Below, one piece after another: positions 41,821 to 51,927 of a stretch of 64,000 nt of DNA. Location: the NCBI RefSeq assembly GCF_004014775.2, contig NZ_CP042808.1:1302001-1366000 (forward strand). Direction: 5' to 3'. The notes below the pieces were generated by a model, which saw only the letters and a list, made by a program, of their open reading frames with translations, made no database searches and had not been told where the DNA came from. The translations under genes were made by a program, and so were the position numbers. The number at the start of each line of letters is the position of its first letter. The first letter of the stretch is position 1. This DNA comes from Acetobacter oryzoeni (GTDB lineage Bacteria; Pseudomonadota; Alphaproteobacteria; Acetobacterales; Acetobacteraceae).

Positions 41821-41973
41821 AACACACGGCCTATTCCAGATAAGAAGAAAAAGGAAACATACCGAAACCTCATTTATTTTTCTTGTTTTCGATTTCTTTA
41901 TTGTTTTTAAAGAGGGCAGACCTAGCCATCTTTTACGGGCTGTTTGCGTCCGCTTTGTTAACCTGTTGTTATC

Positions 41974-43467
41974 TTAACCATGCGTGGGCATGGAAAATTC
42001 TGCGCCTGTGCGAATTCCTGTCGGCCAGCGCTGTGTAACAGCCTTCATACGCGTAAAAAAGCGCACGCCTTCAGGACCATGCATATGGTGATCCCCAAAC
42101 AGGGAGTCCTTCCATCCACCAAAAGAATGAAATGCCATGGGCACCGGAATTGGCACGTTAATGCCAACCATTCCTGCCGAGACACGATGCGTAAAGGAAC
42201 GAGCACTGTCACCATCGCGCGTAAAAATGGCCGTACCATTGCCATATGGACTGTCATTGACCAGCTTAAGAGCCGTTTCAAAATCTGGCGCACGCATTAC
42301 GCACAATACCGGGCCGAAAATCTCCTCCCGGTAGATATCCATTTCCGTTGTCACATTATCAAAGAGTGTTCCACCAAGGAAAAAGCCATTTTCATAGCCT
42401 TTCACCACCTGTTCACGCCCATCAACAACCAATGTTGCCCCTTGCTCCACACCCCTATCAATGAGTTGTCGGATTTTGTTCCGATGCTGCGCCGTGACAA
42501 CCGGCCCCATCTCGCTACTTTCATCGGTGCCAACGCCAATGCGCAGCGCCTTTGCGCGTTCTGCAATCATTGTAACCAACGTATCGGCTACCGGACCAAC
42601 AGCTACAGCCACAGAAATGGCCATACAGCGCTCCCCAGCTGATCCATAAGCCGCACCAATCAAGGCATCGACAGTTTTCTCAATATCGCAATCAGGCATG
42701 ATGATTGCATGGTTTTTTGCCCCACCCAGAGCCTGCACACGCTTGCCTGCTGCTGTGCCTGTTGCATACACATGCTTTGCAATAGGCGTTGATCCAACAA
42801 AACTAACGGCGGAAATTGCAGGATGCTCAAGAATGGCGTTGACCATATCTTTGTCACCATGCACAACCTGCAACACACCATCTGGCAGCCCCGCCTCCTT
42901 GAAGATGTCTGCAAGTAGAACAGATGCTGATGGATCGCGCTCGGAAGGCTTCAAAATAAAGCAATTTCCTGTCGCAATGGCCATGGGCGCCATCCATAAA
43001 GGCACCATAACCGGAAAATTAAAGGGCGTAATACCTGCGGCAATGCCCAGTGGTTGGCGCATGGTCCACGCATCTATGCCCCGGCTTACTTGCTCGGTAT
43101 ATTCCCCCTTAAGAAGTTCTGGAATGCCTGTAGCAAACTCTACAACTTCCAGGCCGCGTATTACTTCTCCCTTTGCATCAGAACGCACCTTCCCGTGCTC
43201 CGCAGTAATAATGGCGGCAAGCTCATCTTGATGAGCCTCAATCAAATCACGCGCTTTAAACAGAATTCTTGCACGAGTAAGCGGCGGTGTTTCAGCCCAC
43301 CCCGGAAAAGCCTTCTGTGCGGCAGAAATGGCGGCTTCCAGATCATCAGCGTTACCCAGTGCAACCTGATTTGCTACTTCTCCTGTTGCCGGATTAAAAA
43401 CATCAAACCGCTGCGTTCCATGACCTTCTGTGTGATGTCCCGCAATAACATGAGGAATAGTAGGCAT
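41974..43467 (-). CDS. mmsA: CoA-acylating methylmalonate-semialdehyde dehydrogenase
   Basis: 497 residues. MmsA/IolA oxidises methylmalonate or malonate semialdehyde to propionyl-CoA or acetyl-CoA with CO2 release. The family wording is clear: [60 protein letters not shown] and the catalytic Cys in [17 protein letters not shown]. The MmsA-type NHA and ERCMAIS motifs set it apart from other aldehyde dehydrogenases. It follows the IlvD/Edd dehydratase on the same strand after 138 nt. Myo-inositol or beta-alanine/valine breakdown is the usual context; inositol dehydrogenase and a sugar porter are also in this window, but iolBCDE are not seen. Confidence 0.94.
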   Translation of the reverse strand: MPTIPHVIAGHHTEGHGTQRFDVFNPATGEVANQVALGNADDLEAAISAAQKAFPGWAETPPLTRARILFKARDLIEAHQDELAAIITAEHGKVRSDAKGEVIRGLEVVEFATGIPELLKGEYTEQVSRGIDAWTMRQPLGIAAGITPFNFPVMVPLWMAPMAIATGNCFILKPSERDPSASVLLADIFKEAGLPDGVLQVVHGDKDMVNAILEHPAISAVSFVGSTPIAKHVYATGTAAGKRVQALGGAKNHAIIMPDCDIEKTVDALIGAAYGSAGERCMAISVAVAVGPVADTLVTMIAERAKALRIGVGTDESSEMGPVVTAQHRNKIRQLIDRGVEQGATLVVDGREQVVKGYENGFFLGGTLFDNVTTEMDIYREEIFGPVLCVMRAPDFETALKLVNDSPYGNGTAIFTRDGDSARSFTHRVSAGMVGINVPIPVPMAFHSFGGWKDSLFGDHHMHGPEGVRFFTRMKAVTQRWPTGIRTGAEFSMPTHG

Positions 43468-43559
43468 TCTTACCTCCAGTTTTTAATAAGTATTCGTGTA
43501 AAAGAAAAAGTATGAACAAACTTTCAGGCAAATAACGTTAGTAAGAAGTCTGTCCTTTG

Positions 43560-43580
43560 TGCTGGATCTCCAGCATTTTT
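43560..43580 (+). terminator. Terminator-like hairpin facing plus, with no plus gene before it
   Basis: TGCTGGA (43560-43566) and TCCAGCA (43569-43575) form a tight stem followed by TTTTT (to 43580) and further T-rich sequence on the plus strand. Both flanking genes run on the minus strand, so it would end an antisense transcript or be chance. On the minus strand it lacks a T-run. Confidence 0.35.
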
Positions 43581-43605
43581 TCTCTGCGGTTGCAGTTGAT
43601 TGGGG

Positions 43606-45384
43606 TTAATAAATGACAGGTTCTGGCACAGGAGCACCAAAATCTGTCTGAAGAAAATCGAAGTCACACCCTTCATTCGCTTGTCGCATGTGATGGGCTG
43701 CCATCCAGCCATAGCCGCGCTCATAACGCGGTTTGGGTGGCTTCCAACTGGCACGGCGATGAGCCAGTTCTTCATCTGAAACATCCATGGAAATCGAACG
43801 GCGTTCGACATCAATGCTAATGATGTCCCCCGTTTTTAAAAGCGCTAACGGACCACCAATGTAACTTTCTGGAGCAATGTGCAGCACACAAGCTCCGTAA
43901 CTGGTTCCGCTCATCCGAGCATCCGAGAGGCGCAACATGTCACGCACACCTTGTTTGATCAGTTTTTTAGGGATCGGCAACATGCCCCATTCCGGCATTC
44001 CCGGCCCACCTAAAGGGCCCGCATTACGCAGCACCAGAACATGGTCTGGGGTGACATCCAGCGTTTCATCTTCAATCGCTTTTTTCATTGTAGGATAATC
44101 ATCAAAAACCAATGCTGGTCCACTGTGTTTATGAAACTTTGGATCACAGCACGCAGGTTTCATAACACACCCATCTGGCGCAAGATTCCCACGCAGAACT
44201 GTCAGCGCTCCGCCTTCTTTTCCGGTAAACACCGGATTGTTGATCGGGCGGATGACATCATCATTATAAACCGCCATATTTCCGATATTTTCACCAATCG
44301 TCTTGCCAGTTACAGTAAGGCAAGAGAGCGTTAGAAAATCGGAAATACGGTTCATCAATGCGGCAAGACCCCCCGCATAATAGAAATCTTCCATCAGATA
44401 GGTCTGACCAGTTGGCCGTACATTTGCCAAAACCGGCACAGTCCGACTGGCTTGGTCGAAGTCATCCAAACCGAGATCAACCCCCGCCCGCCGTGCCATG
44501 GCAATAAGGTGGATGATGGCATTTGTTGAACACCCCATGGCCATAGCAACGGCAATAGCATTTAAAAATGCTGGTTTTGTCTGAATTTTTGATGGCCTCA
44601 GGTCTTCTTTTACCATATCGACAATACGCCGCCCGGAACTCTTGGCCATACGAATATGGTTGGAATCCACGGCCGGTATTGAACTCGCACCTGGTAATGA
44701 GAGACCTATGGCTTCAGCAATTGCCGTCATGGTGCTTGCGGTGCCCATTGTCATGCACGTACCGGCACTGCGCGCAATACCCTCTTCAACACCTTGCCAG
44801 TCTTCCTGGGTAATAGTGCCAGCTCTCAGCTCATCCCAGTATTTCCAGGAATCTGCGCCAGAACCCAGCACTTTTCCATGCCAATTTCCCCGCAACATCG
44901 GGCCGGCTGGTACATAAATTGCTGGAATATCCATACTTGTTGCGCCAAGCAGAAGGCCGGGGGTTGTTTTATCGCACCCCCCCATCAACACGGCCCCATC
45001 TACCGGGTATGCGCGCAGCAGTTCCTCTGCCTCCATGGCCAACATATTCCGGTACAACATGGTTGTGGGTTTCATGAAGTTTTCGGATAATGAGATAGCT
45101 GGAAGTTCCAGGGGAAATCCTCCGGCCTCCAATATACCGCGCTTTAAGTCCTCGGCACGTTGTCTGAAATGCATATGGCAGGGGTTGATATCAGACCAGG
45201 TATTGAGAATGGCAATAACGGGCTTTCCTTCCCAATCTTTCGAATCATACCCCATTTGCATTGCCCGTGAACGATGCCCAAAACTGCGCAAATCGGCCGG
45301 ACCGAACCACCTCTCACTTCTAAGCTTACGCTTTTCGGGGGCATCTATGGCCACATCCGGCTGAGTTCCGGCATCTTTCGTCAT
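43606..45384 (-). CDS. IlvD/Edd-family sugar-acid dehydratase (arabonate/xylonate dehydratase-like)
   Basis: 592 residues from ATG 45384, with AAGGAG 9 nt upstream. The family uses an iron-sulfur cluster and Mg to turn an aldonate into a 2-keto-3-deoxy acid. The opening LRSERWFGPADLRSFGHRSR and QMGYDSKDWEGKPVIAILNT with SDINPCHMHFRQRAEDLKRG are the wording of the pentonate dehydratase branch, not of valine-pathway IlvD. Cluster ligands are expected in NPCH, GGCDKTTPG and SAGTCMTMGT. LSDARMSGTSYGA near the C-terminus completes the active site. A divergent LysR regulator lies 124 nt away and mmsA follows. The substrate may be arabonate, xylonate, galactonate or a related acid; I cannot tell. 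Confidence 0.9.
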   Translation of the reverse strand: MTKDAGTQPDVAIDAPEKRKLRSERWFGPADLRSFGHRSRAMQMGYDSKDWEGKPVIAILNTWSDINPCHMHFRQRAEDLKRGILEAGGFPLELPAISLSENFMKPTTMLYRNMLAMEAEELLRAYPVDGAVLMGGCDKTTPGLLLGATSMDIPAIYVPAGPMLRGNWHGKVLGSGADSWKYWDELRAGTITQEDWQGVEEGIARSAGTCMTMGTASTMTAIAEAIGLSLPGASSIPAVDSNHIRMAKSSGRRIVDMVKEDLRPSKIQTKPAFLNAIAVAMAMGCSTNAIIHLIAMARRAGVDLGLDDFDQASRTVPVLANVRPTGQTYLMEDFYYAGGLAALMNRISDFLTLSCLTVTGKTIGENIGNMAVYNDDVIRPINNPVFTGKEGGALTVLRGNLAPDGCVMKPACCDPKFHKHSGPALVFDDYPTMKKAIEDETLDVTPDHVLVLRNAGPLGGPGMPEWGMLPIPKKLIKQGVRDMLRLSDARMSGTSYGACVLHIAPESYIGGPLALLKTGDIISIDVERRSISMDVSDEELAHRRASWKPPKPRYERGYGWMAAHHMRQANEGCDFDFLQTDFGAPVPEPVIY

Positions 45385-45508
45385 TCCATTACTCTCCTTG
45401 CACACCGTCCCCAGAACAGAGAAAGGATGTTTGTGCCTTCAGTTAGGACGTGACAGACGAAGAGTGTCCAACTTAGATACAGCATTGATTGAGATAGGAT
45501 TGATATTG

Positions 45509-46426
45509 ATGCTTCAGCTCACTCAGGTACGTTGTTTTGTAGCCGTTGCAGAAGAACTTCATTTTGGGCGAGCTGCCGCACGCCTGAATATGACGCAGCC
45601 TCCCCTTAGCAGGCAGATCCAACTGCTTGAACATACGCTTGGTGTAGGTTTGTTAGAGCGCACCAGCCGCAATGTGCGCCTTACTCAAGCAGGGATAGTC
45701 TTTCTTCCCGAAGCAAGGCGCCTGCTCCGCAGTGCAGAAGACGCAATGCTCACAGCTCGCCGCGCTGGACGCGGAGCATTGGGGCAAATTGCCATTGGTT
45801 TTACGCCATCCAGCAGCTACGACTTCCTGCCACGGCTGATTTCTGCCCTTCAGAATGAGTACCCCGATATCGAACTGATTCTGGAAGAAATGATTACGCG
45901 AGATCAAATTACTGCGCTGGCATCAAACCGCATTGATCTGGCCTTTGTACGCCCCCCCTTTGGGGCTACAGACGTAACATTTCAACCCGTTCGGTACGAA
46001 CGGATTGTAGCGGCTTTGCCCGCTCATCACCCACTAGCACACCGTATGGCCATCACATCTACGGATCTGGAAGGACAGGATCTGATTATGTATTCTGTGC
46101 TAGGTGGCGGTTATTTTCACGATCTTGTGCAACGGTTACTTGTGAGCGCAAACATCCAGCCACGGCTTATACACCGTCTAACACAGATTCACGCGCTTCT
46201 TTCCATGGTGAAAACTGGAGTGGGTATGGCATTGATTCCCGAATCCGCAGCGCGGCTTGGTATCGAAAATGTTATCTGCCGTCCTCTGGCATTTGGAGAT
46301 GATATTCAGGCCGAGCTTTACATGGCCCATCGCACACAGGACAACAGCCCACTTTTATCCAGTGTGATGGCTGTTGTGAGCAGAATTACAAAAGATGCGG
46401 TGCCTGTTTTTCCCCGCAATTTATAA
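45509..46426 (+). CDS. LysR family transcriptional regulator
   Basis: 305 residues from ATG 45509; GAGATAGGA lies 9 nt upstream. The N-terminal winged helix-turn-helix is typical: LQLTQVRCFVAVAEELHFGR, AAARLNMTQPPLSRQIQLLE and RTSRNVRLTQAG. The C-terminal ligand-binding domain starts about residue 90 (GQIAIGFTPSSSYDFLPRLI). A longer frame starting at 45398 would overlap the dehydratase gene's start and add non-family sequence. Divergent placement with the dehydratase and head-to-tail placement with the sugar-acid permease suggest that it controls both, probably in response to the sugar acid. Confidence 0.94.
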   Translation: MLQLTQVRCFVAVAEELHFGRAAARLNMTQPPLSRQIQLLEHTLGVGLLERTSRNVRLTQAGIVFLPEARRLLRSAEDAMLTARRAGRGALGQIAIGFTPSSSYDFLPRLISALQNEYPDIELILEEMITRDQITALASNRIDLAFVRPPFGATDVTFQPVRYERIVAALPAHHPLAHRMAITSTDLEGQDLIMYSVLGGGYFHDLVQRLLVSANIQPRLIHRLTQIHALLSMVKTGVGMALIPESAARLGIENVICRPLAFGDDIQAELYMAHRTQDNSPLLSSVMAVVSRITKDAVPVFPRNL

Positions 46427-46587
46427 CCTATCTGCGGCATAAACCTGGCGTTGTCAGAGCTAATAATGCGCATCCTGCATCAATCCATACGAAGTTTAAT
46501 TTTGACGTAAATACATATCGTGCGTTCCCTGTTTTCAGAAAGATCGCGTGAAGTCGACCGATAACGCGCATTGAAGGAGAAAACAGG

Positions 46588-47961
46588 GTGATCAGAACAA
46601 GAGAGCCAACAAGCTCCGCTATCACGCATGCTACGGCACCACCCGAAACATCCCGCGTAGGAGAGCGGAGTGCCGTTCGCTATAGTGTTCTTGCCTTTCT
46701 GTTCGTTATTACCGCGATCAATTACGGTGATCGTGCTACATTAGGGATTGCAGGCACCAATATCTCGCAAGATCTTGGCCTAACTCCCATTTCAATGGGA
46801 TACATTTTTTCCGCCTTTGGATGGGCCTATGTTCTCAACCAAATTCCGGGCGGTTGGCTTCTGGACCGTTATGGTTCCATTCGCGTTTATGGGTTCAGTC
46901 TCTTTGCGTGGTCAGTCTGTACGTTGGCCATAGCTGGTGTTTCCTATATTCCCTACACTCTTATTTTCCCGACACTTTTCCTATTATGGGCCACTCTTGG
47001 GCTTGTGGAGGCCCCTACTTTCCCGGCCAATAGCCGTATTGTATCAAGCTGGTTCCCAACCTCAGAACGTGGTCTGGCCACTTCCATTTTCAATTCGGCG
47101 CAGTATGTAGCGGTTGCATTCTTTGCTCCACTTATGGGCTGGGTTACCCAAACTTTCGGTTGGCAATACATTTTTAGCCTAATGGGCGCTTTAGGCATGA
47201 TACTGGCCATTCTATGGCTGATCAAAATGTATCCTCCCGCCCAACACCCCGGTGTGAATGCTGCTGAGCTTACGTATATGCGCGCTGGTGGAGCACTTGT
47301 AGATATTGATGACCGCGCTACTCGGGCCAAGCAAACCCTTACTGGCCAACAAATTCGTTTCATGCTTACCAACAGAACACTCTTGGGTGTTTATGGTGGT
47401 CAGTACTGCATTACGGCTCTTCTGTATTTCTTCCTGACATGGTTTCCCCTGTATCTGCATCAATCCCGCGGCTTCTCTCTTACTGCAACCGGGTTTGCTG
47501 CCAGTGTTCCTGCGTTATGCGGCCTTGTAGGCGCAATTTTTGGGGGCGCGCTATCTGATAAGCTACTGCGTGCAGGACATTCCGAAAATGTTGCCCGCAA
47601 AACCCCTTACATACTTGGTATGGCCACTGCATCAACCATTTGTCTTTGTAACTTTATTCAGTCTGGGTGGCTTATTGTCGCCGTGATGTCCATTGCCTTC
47701 TTCGGAAAAGGAATTGCGGCCATTGGTTGGGCTGTTATTTCCGATATTGCCCCTAAAGAAACCCCCGGTCTGGCGGCGGGCATTTTCAATGGCGTTGGAA
47801 ATATTGCAGGTATCGTAACACCAATCGTAATTGGATACATTGTAGCGTGGACCAAATCTTATGATGGCGCGCTTCTTTTTGTGGCGGCACACTGCATTGT
47901 GGCAATTGTGCTCTACCTCTTCGTTGTCGGAAAAATAAGAAGGCTCTCACTTCCTTCCTAA
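46588..47961 (+). CDS. MFS sugar-acid permease (ACS family, glucarate/galactonate type)
   Basis: 457 residues with 12 membrane helices. It fits the anion:cation symporter family of hexuronate, galactonate and glucarate permeases: TAINYGDRATLGIAGTNISQ in TM1, AFGWAYVLNQIPGGWLLDRY, EAPTFPANSRIVSSWFPTSE and RGLATSIFNSAQY are the family markers. The start is GTG 46588 with AAGGAG 8 nt upstream. It sits between the LysR gene and the MRJP/dehydrogenase genes, so it probably imports an acid made in the periplasm. Confidence 0.93.
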   Translation: MIRTREPTSSAITHATAPPETSRVGERSAVRYSVLAFLFVITAINYGDRATLGIAGTNISQDLGLTPISMGYIFSAFGWAYVLNQIPGGWLLDRYGSIRVYGFSLFAWSVCTLAIAGVSYIPYTLIFPTLFLLWATLGLVEAPTFPANSRIVSSWFPTSERGLATSIFNSAQYVAVAFFAPLMGWVTQTFGWQYIFSLMGALGMILAILWLIKMYPPAQHPGVNAAELTYMRAGGALVDIDDRATRAKQTLTGQQIRFMLTNRTLLGVYGGQYCITALLYFFLTWFPLYLHQSRGFSLTATGFAASVPALCGLVGAIFGGALSDKLLRAGHSENVARKTPYILGMATASTICLCNFIQSGWLIVAVMSIAFFGKGIAAIGWAVISDIAPKETPGLAAGIFNGVGNIAGIVTPIVIGYIVAWTKSYDGALLFVAAHCIVAIVLYLFVVGKIRRLSLPS

Positions 47962-48011
47962 AACGCTGTTCTCTCGTGAAATTCTAAAAACAATAAAAAG
48001 AAGAGACCAAC

Positions 48012-49211
48012 ATGATCAGCAACATCACTCTCTCAAATCATGCTTTTTCTCGGAGACATGCTCTCAAAAGTCTTGCTGGGGGCATTGCGTTAAGCAGTAT
48101 TGGCACAATCGGCATTTCACGTGCTGTGGCTGCAAATCTTCCCCCGCATTTACACGCAACTGTTATTGCATCTTCCCCGCGTTATCTGTGTAACGCCATT
48201 GCTGCAACACAAAATGGCACAGTATTTTTGGGGGCTCCACGATGGGAAGGCATGAATGATACCCCCGGTGTCTTTCGTGTATCTTCCAATGGAACACTTC
48301 AACCTTTTCCTGGAGGAACATGGAACCAGTGGAAGCAGGGTGCTGATCCAGCCAATGCTTTCATTATGATAAACGGCCTGCATATTTTCAGTGATGATAC
48401 CTTGTGGGTGGTTGATCAAGGTATAGACCCCTCTACAGGCAGCACAGTAGATGGCGGCCAAAAGCTGGTTCAGCTTGACCCGAAAACCGGCAAAGTGCTG
48501 CAGATTTTGCGTTGGGGGAAAGATATTCTGCCTACTGGCGCGGCAATGAATGATTTGCGCATTGCTGGAGATCTGATGTTCATCACAGATTCCGGTTTAG
48601 GTGGCATTATTATTTATAATATGCGCAGCGGAAAAACGGTAAGGCGGCTTTCTGAGCATCCATTATTACGGGCAACATACAGTAAACCCATGATCGGACG
48701 TGACGGCCATGTGTTCCGTGACAAGAATGGCAAGCGTCCTCTTGTTCATTCGGATATGTTGGAAATTACAGCAGACCGTAAATGGTTTTACTTCTCCACT
48801 CCTATCGGGCCGCTACGCCGTATTCCCACCTCGGCCCTTTTGGATGATAGTCAAACAGATGCTCAGCGCGCTGCGCAAATTGAAACAGTTATCGATATGC
48901 CAACCATGATGGGCACGGCGATTGATACACTGAACAATTTCTATTTTGCCGATGCAGAGCAAGGGCAAATTATTGTTTTGACACCAGAGAAAAAGAAACT
49001 TGTGTTGTTTGAAGATTCTCGGTTGGTTGATGGTGATGCGCTATTTATTACCGCCGATCGCAAAATGCTGGTGCCTATTCCTCAAACCGAACGGCTGCCT
49101 ACAAATAATGCAGGTGTAAACGCTTTAAAACCACCTTTTATCAGCCTTTCTTTTCCTCTTCCTGAAACACTGCAAGGTCATCGTCTAGGTGACGTTGTGA
49201 GTGGCCTTTAA
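48012..49211 (+). CDS. Major royal jelly protein/Yellow-like beta-propeller with Tat signal
   Basis: 399 residues. A twin-arginine signal (FSRRHALKSLAGGIALSSIG) predicts periplasmic location. The mature part follows the MRJP/Yellow pattern: NGTVFLGAPRWEG, GTLQPFPGGTWNQW, DTLWVVDQGI, LVQLDPKTGKVLQILRW and AMNDLRIAGDLMFITDSGLG with GIIIYNMRSGKTVRR. These are six-bladed propellers related in shape to SMP-30 and gluconolactonase. Function in bacteria is mostly unknown. It lies between a sugar-acid permease and a three-subunit FAD dehydrogenase, so hydrolysis of a lactone made by that enzyme is one idea; there is no direct evidence. AAGAAGAG lies about 6 nt upstream of the ATG. Confidence 0.9.
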   Translation: MISNITLSNHAFSRRHALKSLAGGIALSSIGTIGISRAVAANLPPHLHATVIASSPRYLCNAIAATQNGTVFLGAPRWEGMNDTPGVFRVSSNGTLQPFPGGTWNQWKQGADPANAFIMINGLHIFSDDTLWVVDQGIDPSTGSTVDGGQKLVQLDPKTGKVLQILRWGKDILPTGAAMNDLRIAGDLMFITDSGLGGIIIYNMRSGKTVRRLSEHPLLRATYSKPMIGRDGHVFRDKNGKRPLVHSDMLEITADRKWFYFSTPIGPLRRIPTSALLDDSQTDAQRAAQIETVIDMPTMMGTAIDTLNNFYFADAEQGQIIVLTPEKKKLVLFEDSRLVDGDALFITADRKMLVPIPQTERLPTNNAGVNALKPPFISLSFPLPETLQGHRLGDVVSGL

Positions 49212-49345
49212 AGGCATCAGAAAATTTAGAAAACAAACACTTTACCAAGACATTCCTAAAAAATTGTTTTCATCAGTGAAATGGTGAAAGCACAAAAACT
49301 CTGCTGCGTTGTGAATGGTAAGAAAAACCAGAGAGGACGATAGTA

Positions 49346-50071
49346 ATGAGACGCCGTGATGCTTTAAAGGGGGGGCTGGTGTTGTTAGCAACAAGCACGC
49401 TGGCCTCTATTTATAAACCTGCTTATTCAAAAACACTTGTGGGAGGAAGTGGCGGCTGGAAAGCACAGCCCCCGCCCCCATTATCCGTGGTTGATTCCAG
49501 CAAGTTGGTTTATCTTACACCAGATGAGGCAAAGCTGGTTGGGGCAGTATTTGATGTTCTTATACCTGCTGATGAACTTGGTATAGGCGCCACCGAAGCC
49601 GGATGTGTGACATTTCTTGATCATCAACTTGCAGGCCCCTATGGTTCAGCCGCAAAGGATTACAAGCTGGGGCCCGTTGTGGAAGGTCTGCCGCAACAAG
49701 GGCCACAAAGCATTGCAACACCAGCAGAAATCTATCGGAAGGGCTTGGCAGAACTCAATAACGTCAGCCAGAAAAAATTTGGTCATCCCTTTCTGAATCT
49801 AACAGAAGAACAAAAAGTCGCATTTCTTGAGGGAATGGAAGACGGAACGATTGATTTTGAAACCGTCAAAACCAAAGATTTCTTTACCCTTCTACTTCAA
49901 AACGTACGTGAGGGGTACCTGGCCGACCCAATGTATGGTGGTAATCGCGATATGGTTGGATGGAAGCTTATAGGGTTTCCTGGTGCAGTTTATGATTACC
50001 GTGACTGGATTGTCTCCAAACGCGGTCAAAAGATTGATGTGCAACCCGTTAGTCTTTTGCGGACTGGGTAA
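49346..50071 (+). CDS. Gluconate 2-dehydrogenase subunit 3 family protein (small subunit)
   Basis: 241 residues. A Tat signal (MRRRDALKGGLVLLATSTLA) is followed by the subunit 3 domain: KLVYLTPDEAKLVGAVFDVL, IPADELGIGATEAGCVTFLD, LNLTEEQKVAFLEGM and FFTLLLQNVREGYLADPMYG with NRDMVGWKLIGFPG. This small subunit carries the folded flavoprotein through the Tat pathway. AGAGGA precedes ATG 49346. The order small, large, cytochrome in the next two genes is the standard FAD dehydrogenase layout of acetic acid bacteria. Confidence 0.94.
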   Translation: MRRRDALKGGLVLLATSTLASIYKPAYSKTLVGGSGGWKAQPPPPLSVVDSSKLVYLTPDEAKLVGAVFDVLIPADELGIGATEAGCVTFLDHQLAGPYGSAAKDYKLGPVVEGLPQQGPQSIATPAEIYRKGLAELNNVSQKKFGHPFLNLTEEQKVAFLEGMEDGTIDFETVKTKDFFTLLLQNVREGYLADPMYGGNRDMVGWKLIGFPGAVYDYRDWIVSKRGQKIDVQPVSLLRTG

Positions 50072-50149
50072 TAACTCCACACCGATCTGCTGCCTGAAAA
50101 ATAATACTCAGCATATCCTCACAAAGTAATAAAAATAAGGTGCAGCCAA

Positions 50150-51925
50150 ATGCATTATAAAAGACCAAAAGCTGATGTTGTAATTGTCGGTCTAGGGTGG
50201 TCTGGTTCTACAATGGCCGAGGAGCTTACCCGTGCAGGATTGAATGTTGTTGCCATCGAACGCGGTGCGTGGCGTGAAACATCAACGAGCTTTCCCACAA
50301 CACGAAATCCGGATGAGCTAAGTGGGTCTATCCGTAAGGAAATCCTTCAAGCGCCGGTTACAGAAACCTATACGGTTAGAAATAAACCGGGCGAAACAGC
50401 GCTTCCTTTACGCAAATACCATAACCTGACTTTAGGCAATAACGTTGGAGGGGCCGGAACACATTGGGCTGGTGCCAGCTGGCGCTGGCAGCCTTTTGAC
50501 CACCAACCATATACCCGCATTATGGAGCGATATGGCGCCAAACAACTGGTAGATGGTCTTATCCTACAAGATTGGGGCGTTACTTATGATGATCTGGAAC
50601 CGTTCTATGATCGCTTCGAAAAAATTGCCGGAACATCAGGCACCGCTGGTGTTATCAATGGTGTAAAGCAGCCGGGGGGCAATCCGTTTGAAGGGTCCAG
50701 AACCAGCCCTTACCCAACCCCTGCCCTAGAACGTACGCGCGCCAATATTTTGTTTGCAGAAGCAACAACACGGTTGGGTTATACGCCTTTTCCCGTGCCT
50801 TCTGCCATGATTGGGGCTCCTTACACCAATGCACTTGGCATCAATCTGGCCCCTTGTACCTATTGTGGATACTGCCAGCTTTATGGATGTGGCAACTGGT
50901 CCAAATCTAGCCCCAATATCTGCATTCTTCCTGTTCTTATGCAGCGTCCAAACTTTACAGTCGTTACGGAATCAGAAGTTGTTCGCATTAATACGACACC
51001 AGATAAAAAAACGGCTACAAGTGTTACGTTTGTAGATTCAGATGGCAATATTGGAGAACAACCCGCTGATATTGTTATTGTTGCCACATTCACGCTCGAT
51101 AACACCCGGCTTTTGCTCTTATCCGGTATTGGCACCCCATATGATGCTGTATCTGGAGAAGGTGTTGTGGGAAGAGCATTTACATTTCAAACGCTCTCCT
51201 GGGCATTCATGTTTTTTGAAAATGAATACCTCAATCCATTCATGAATACGGGAGCTTTGGCGACACAGATTGACGATTTTAATGGTGATAATTTTGATCA
51301 TACAGGACTAGGATTTATAGGCGGTGCCGGAATTCAATCCTTGTGCAATCAAGGGTTGCCAATTGGCATGTCTGGTCTTGTTCCTGAAGGTAGCCCCAAA
51401 TGGGGAAAAGGCTGGAAACAGGCTTTCCAGAAAGCATATCAGAATTATGCGCAAATTCAGGGGCAAGGCACAAGCTTTGCACACCGTGAACAGTTTATGG
51501 ACCTTGATCCAACTTACAAGGATAAGTTTGGGCAACCTCTGCTGCGTATTACATATGATTATAACGAGAATGACCGCCGGTCTGGTCGGTTTATCCGAGA
51601 CAAATGTGCAGAAATTGCCAAGGAAATGGGCGCTAGAGAAGTTACTGGTGTTTCATTGGCAGACCAACCCTATTCTGGTTACACACCGTGGGATTCATCT
51701 CATGTTCAAGGGGGAGTGGTCATGGGGGAAAATCCTAAAACCAGTGTGCAAAACCGTTATCAGCAAAACTGGGATATTCCCAATCTGTTCGTGATTGGTG
51801 CCTCCTCCTTTCCCAATAATGCCGGATACAACCCAACTGCTGCTGTAGGCGCAACAACGCTGTGGACGGCAAAAGCCATTACAGATCTGTATCTCAAAAA
51901 TCCTGGCCCATTGGTGAGACTGTAA
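50150..51925 (+). CDS. GMC-family FAD dehydrogenase large subunit (gluconate 2-dehydrogenase type)
   Basis: 591 residues, no signal of its own, as expected when it is carried by subunit 3. The FAD site is VVIVGLGWSGSTMAEELTRA with AIERG; GNNVGGAGTHWAGASWRW is the GMC flavin loop. A Cys-rich patch LAPCTYCGYCQLYGCG at about residues 230-245 may hold an iron-sulfur cluster, as described for related membrane FAD dehydrogenases. The C-terminal NLFVIGASSFPNNAGYNPTA carries the active-site His/Asn region. AAGG lies 9 nt upstream of the ATG. The subunit oxidises a sugar, polyol or aldonate; the exact substrate is not readable here. Confidence 0.94.
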   Translation: MHYKRPKADVVIVGLGWSGSTMAEELTRAGLNVVAIERGAWRETSTSFPTTRNPDELSGSIRKEILQAPVTETYTVRNKPGETALPLRKYHNLTLGNNVGGAGTHWAGASWRWQPFDHQPYTRIMERYGAKQLVDGLILQDWGVTYDDLEPFYDRFEKIAGTSGTAGVINGVKQPGGNPFEGSRTSPYPTPALERTRANILFAEATTRLGYTPFPVPSAMIGAPYTNALGINLAPCTYCGYCQLYGCGNWSKSSPNICILPVLMQRPNFTVVTESEVVRINTTPDKKTATSVTFVDSDGNIGEQPADIVIVATFTLDNTRLLLLSGIGTPYDAVSGEGVVGRAFTFQTLSWAFMFFENEYLNPFMNTGALATQIDDFNGDNFDHTGLGFIGGAGIQSLCNQGLPIGMSGLVPEGSPKWGKGWKQAFQKAYQNYAQIQGQGTSFAHREQFMDLDPTYKDKFGQPLLRITYDYNENDRRSGRFIRDKCAEIAKEMGAREVTGVSLADQPYSGYTPWDSSHVQGGVVMGENPKTSVQNRYQQNWDIPNLFVIGASSFPNNAGYNPTAAVGATTLWTAKAITDLYLKNPGPLVRL

Positions 51926-51927
51926 TC

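Noticed and set aside
41980-42642. A 220-codon open frame on the plus strand
   Set aside because: It is antisense to mmsA, whose frame has intact catalytic motifs; the plus frame has a Cys/His/Arg-rich composition without any recognisable domain.
43606-45384. Housekeeping dihydroxy-acid dehydratase (IlvD) of valine synthesis
   Set aside because: The N-terminal wording and the sugar-acid context match the aldonate dehydratase branch; no ilv gene is nearby.
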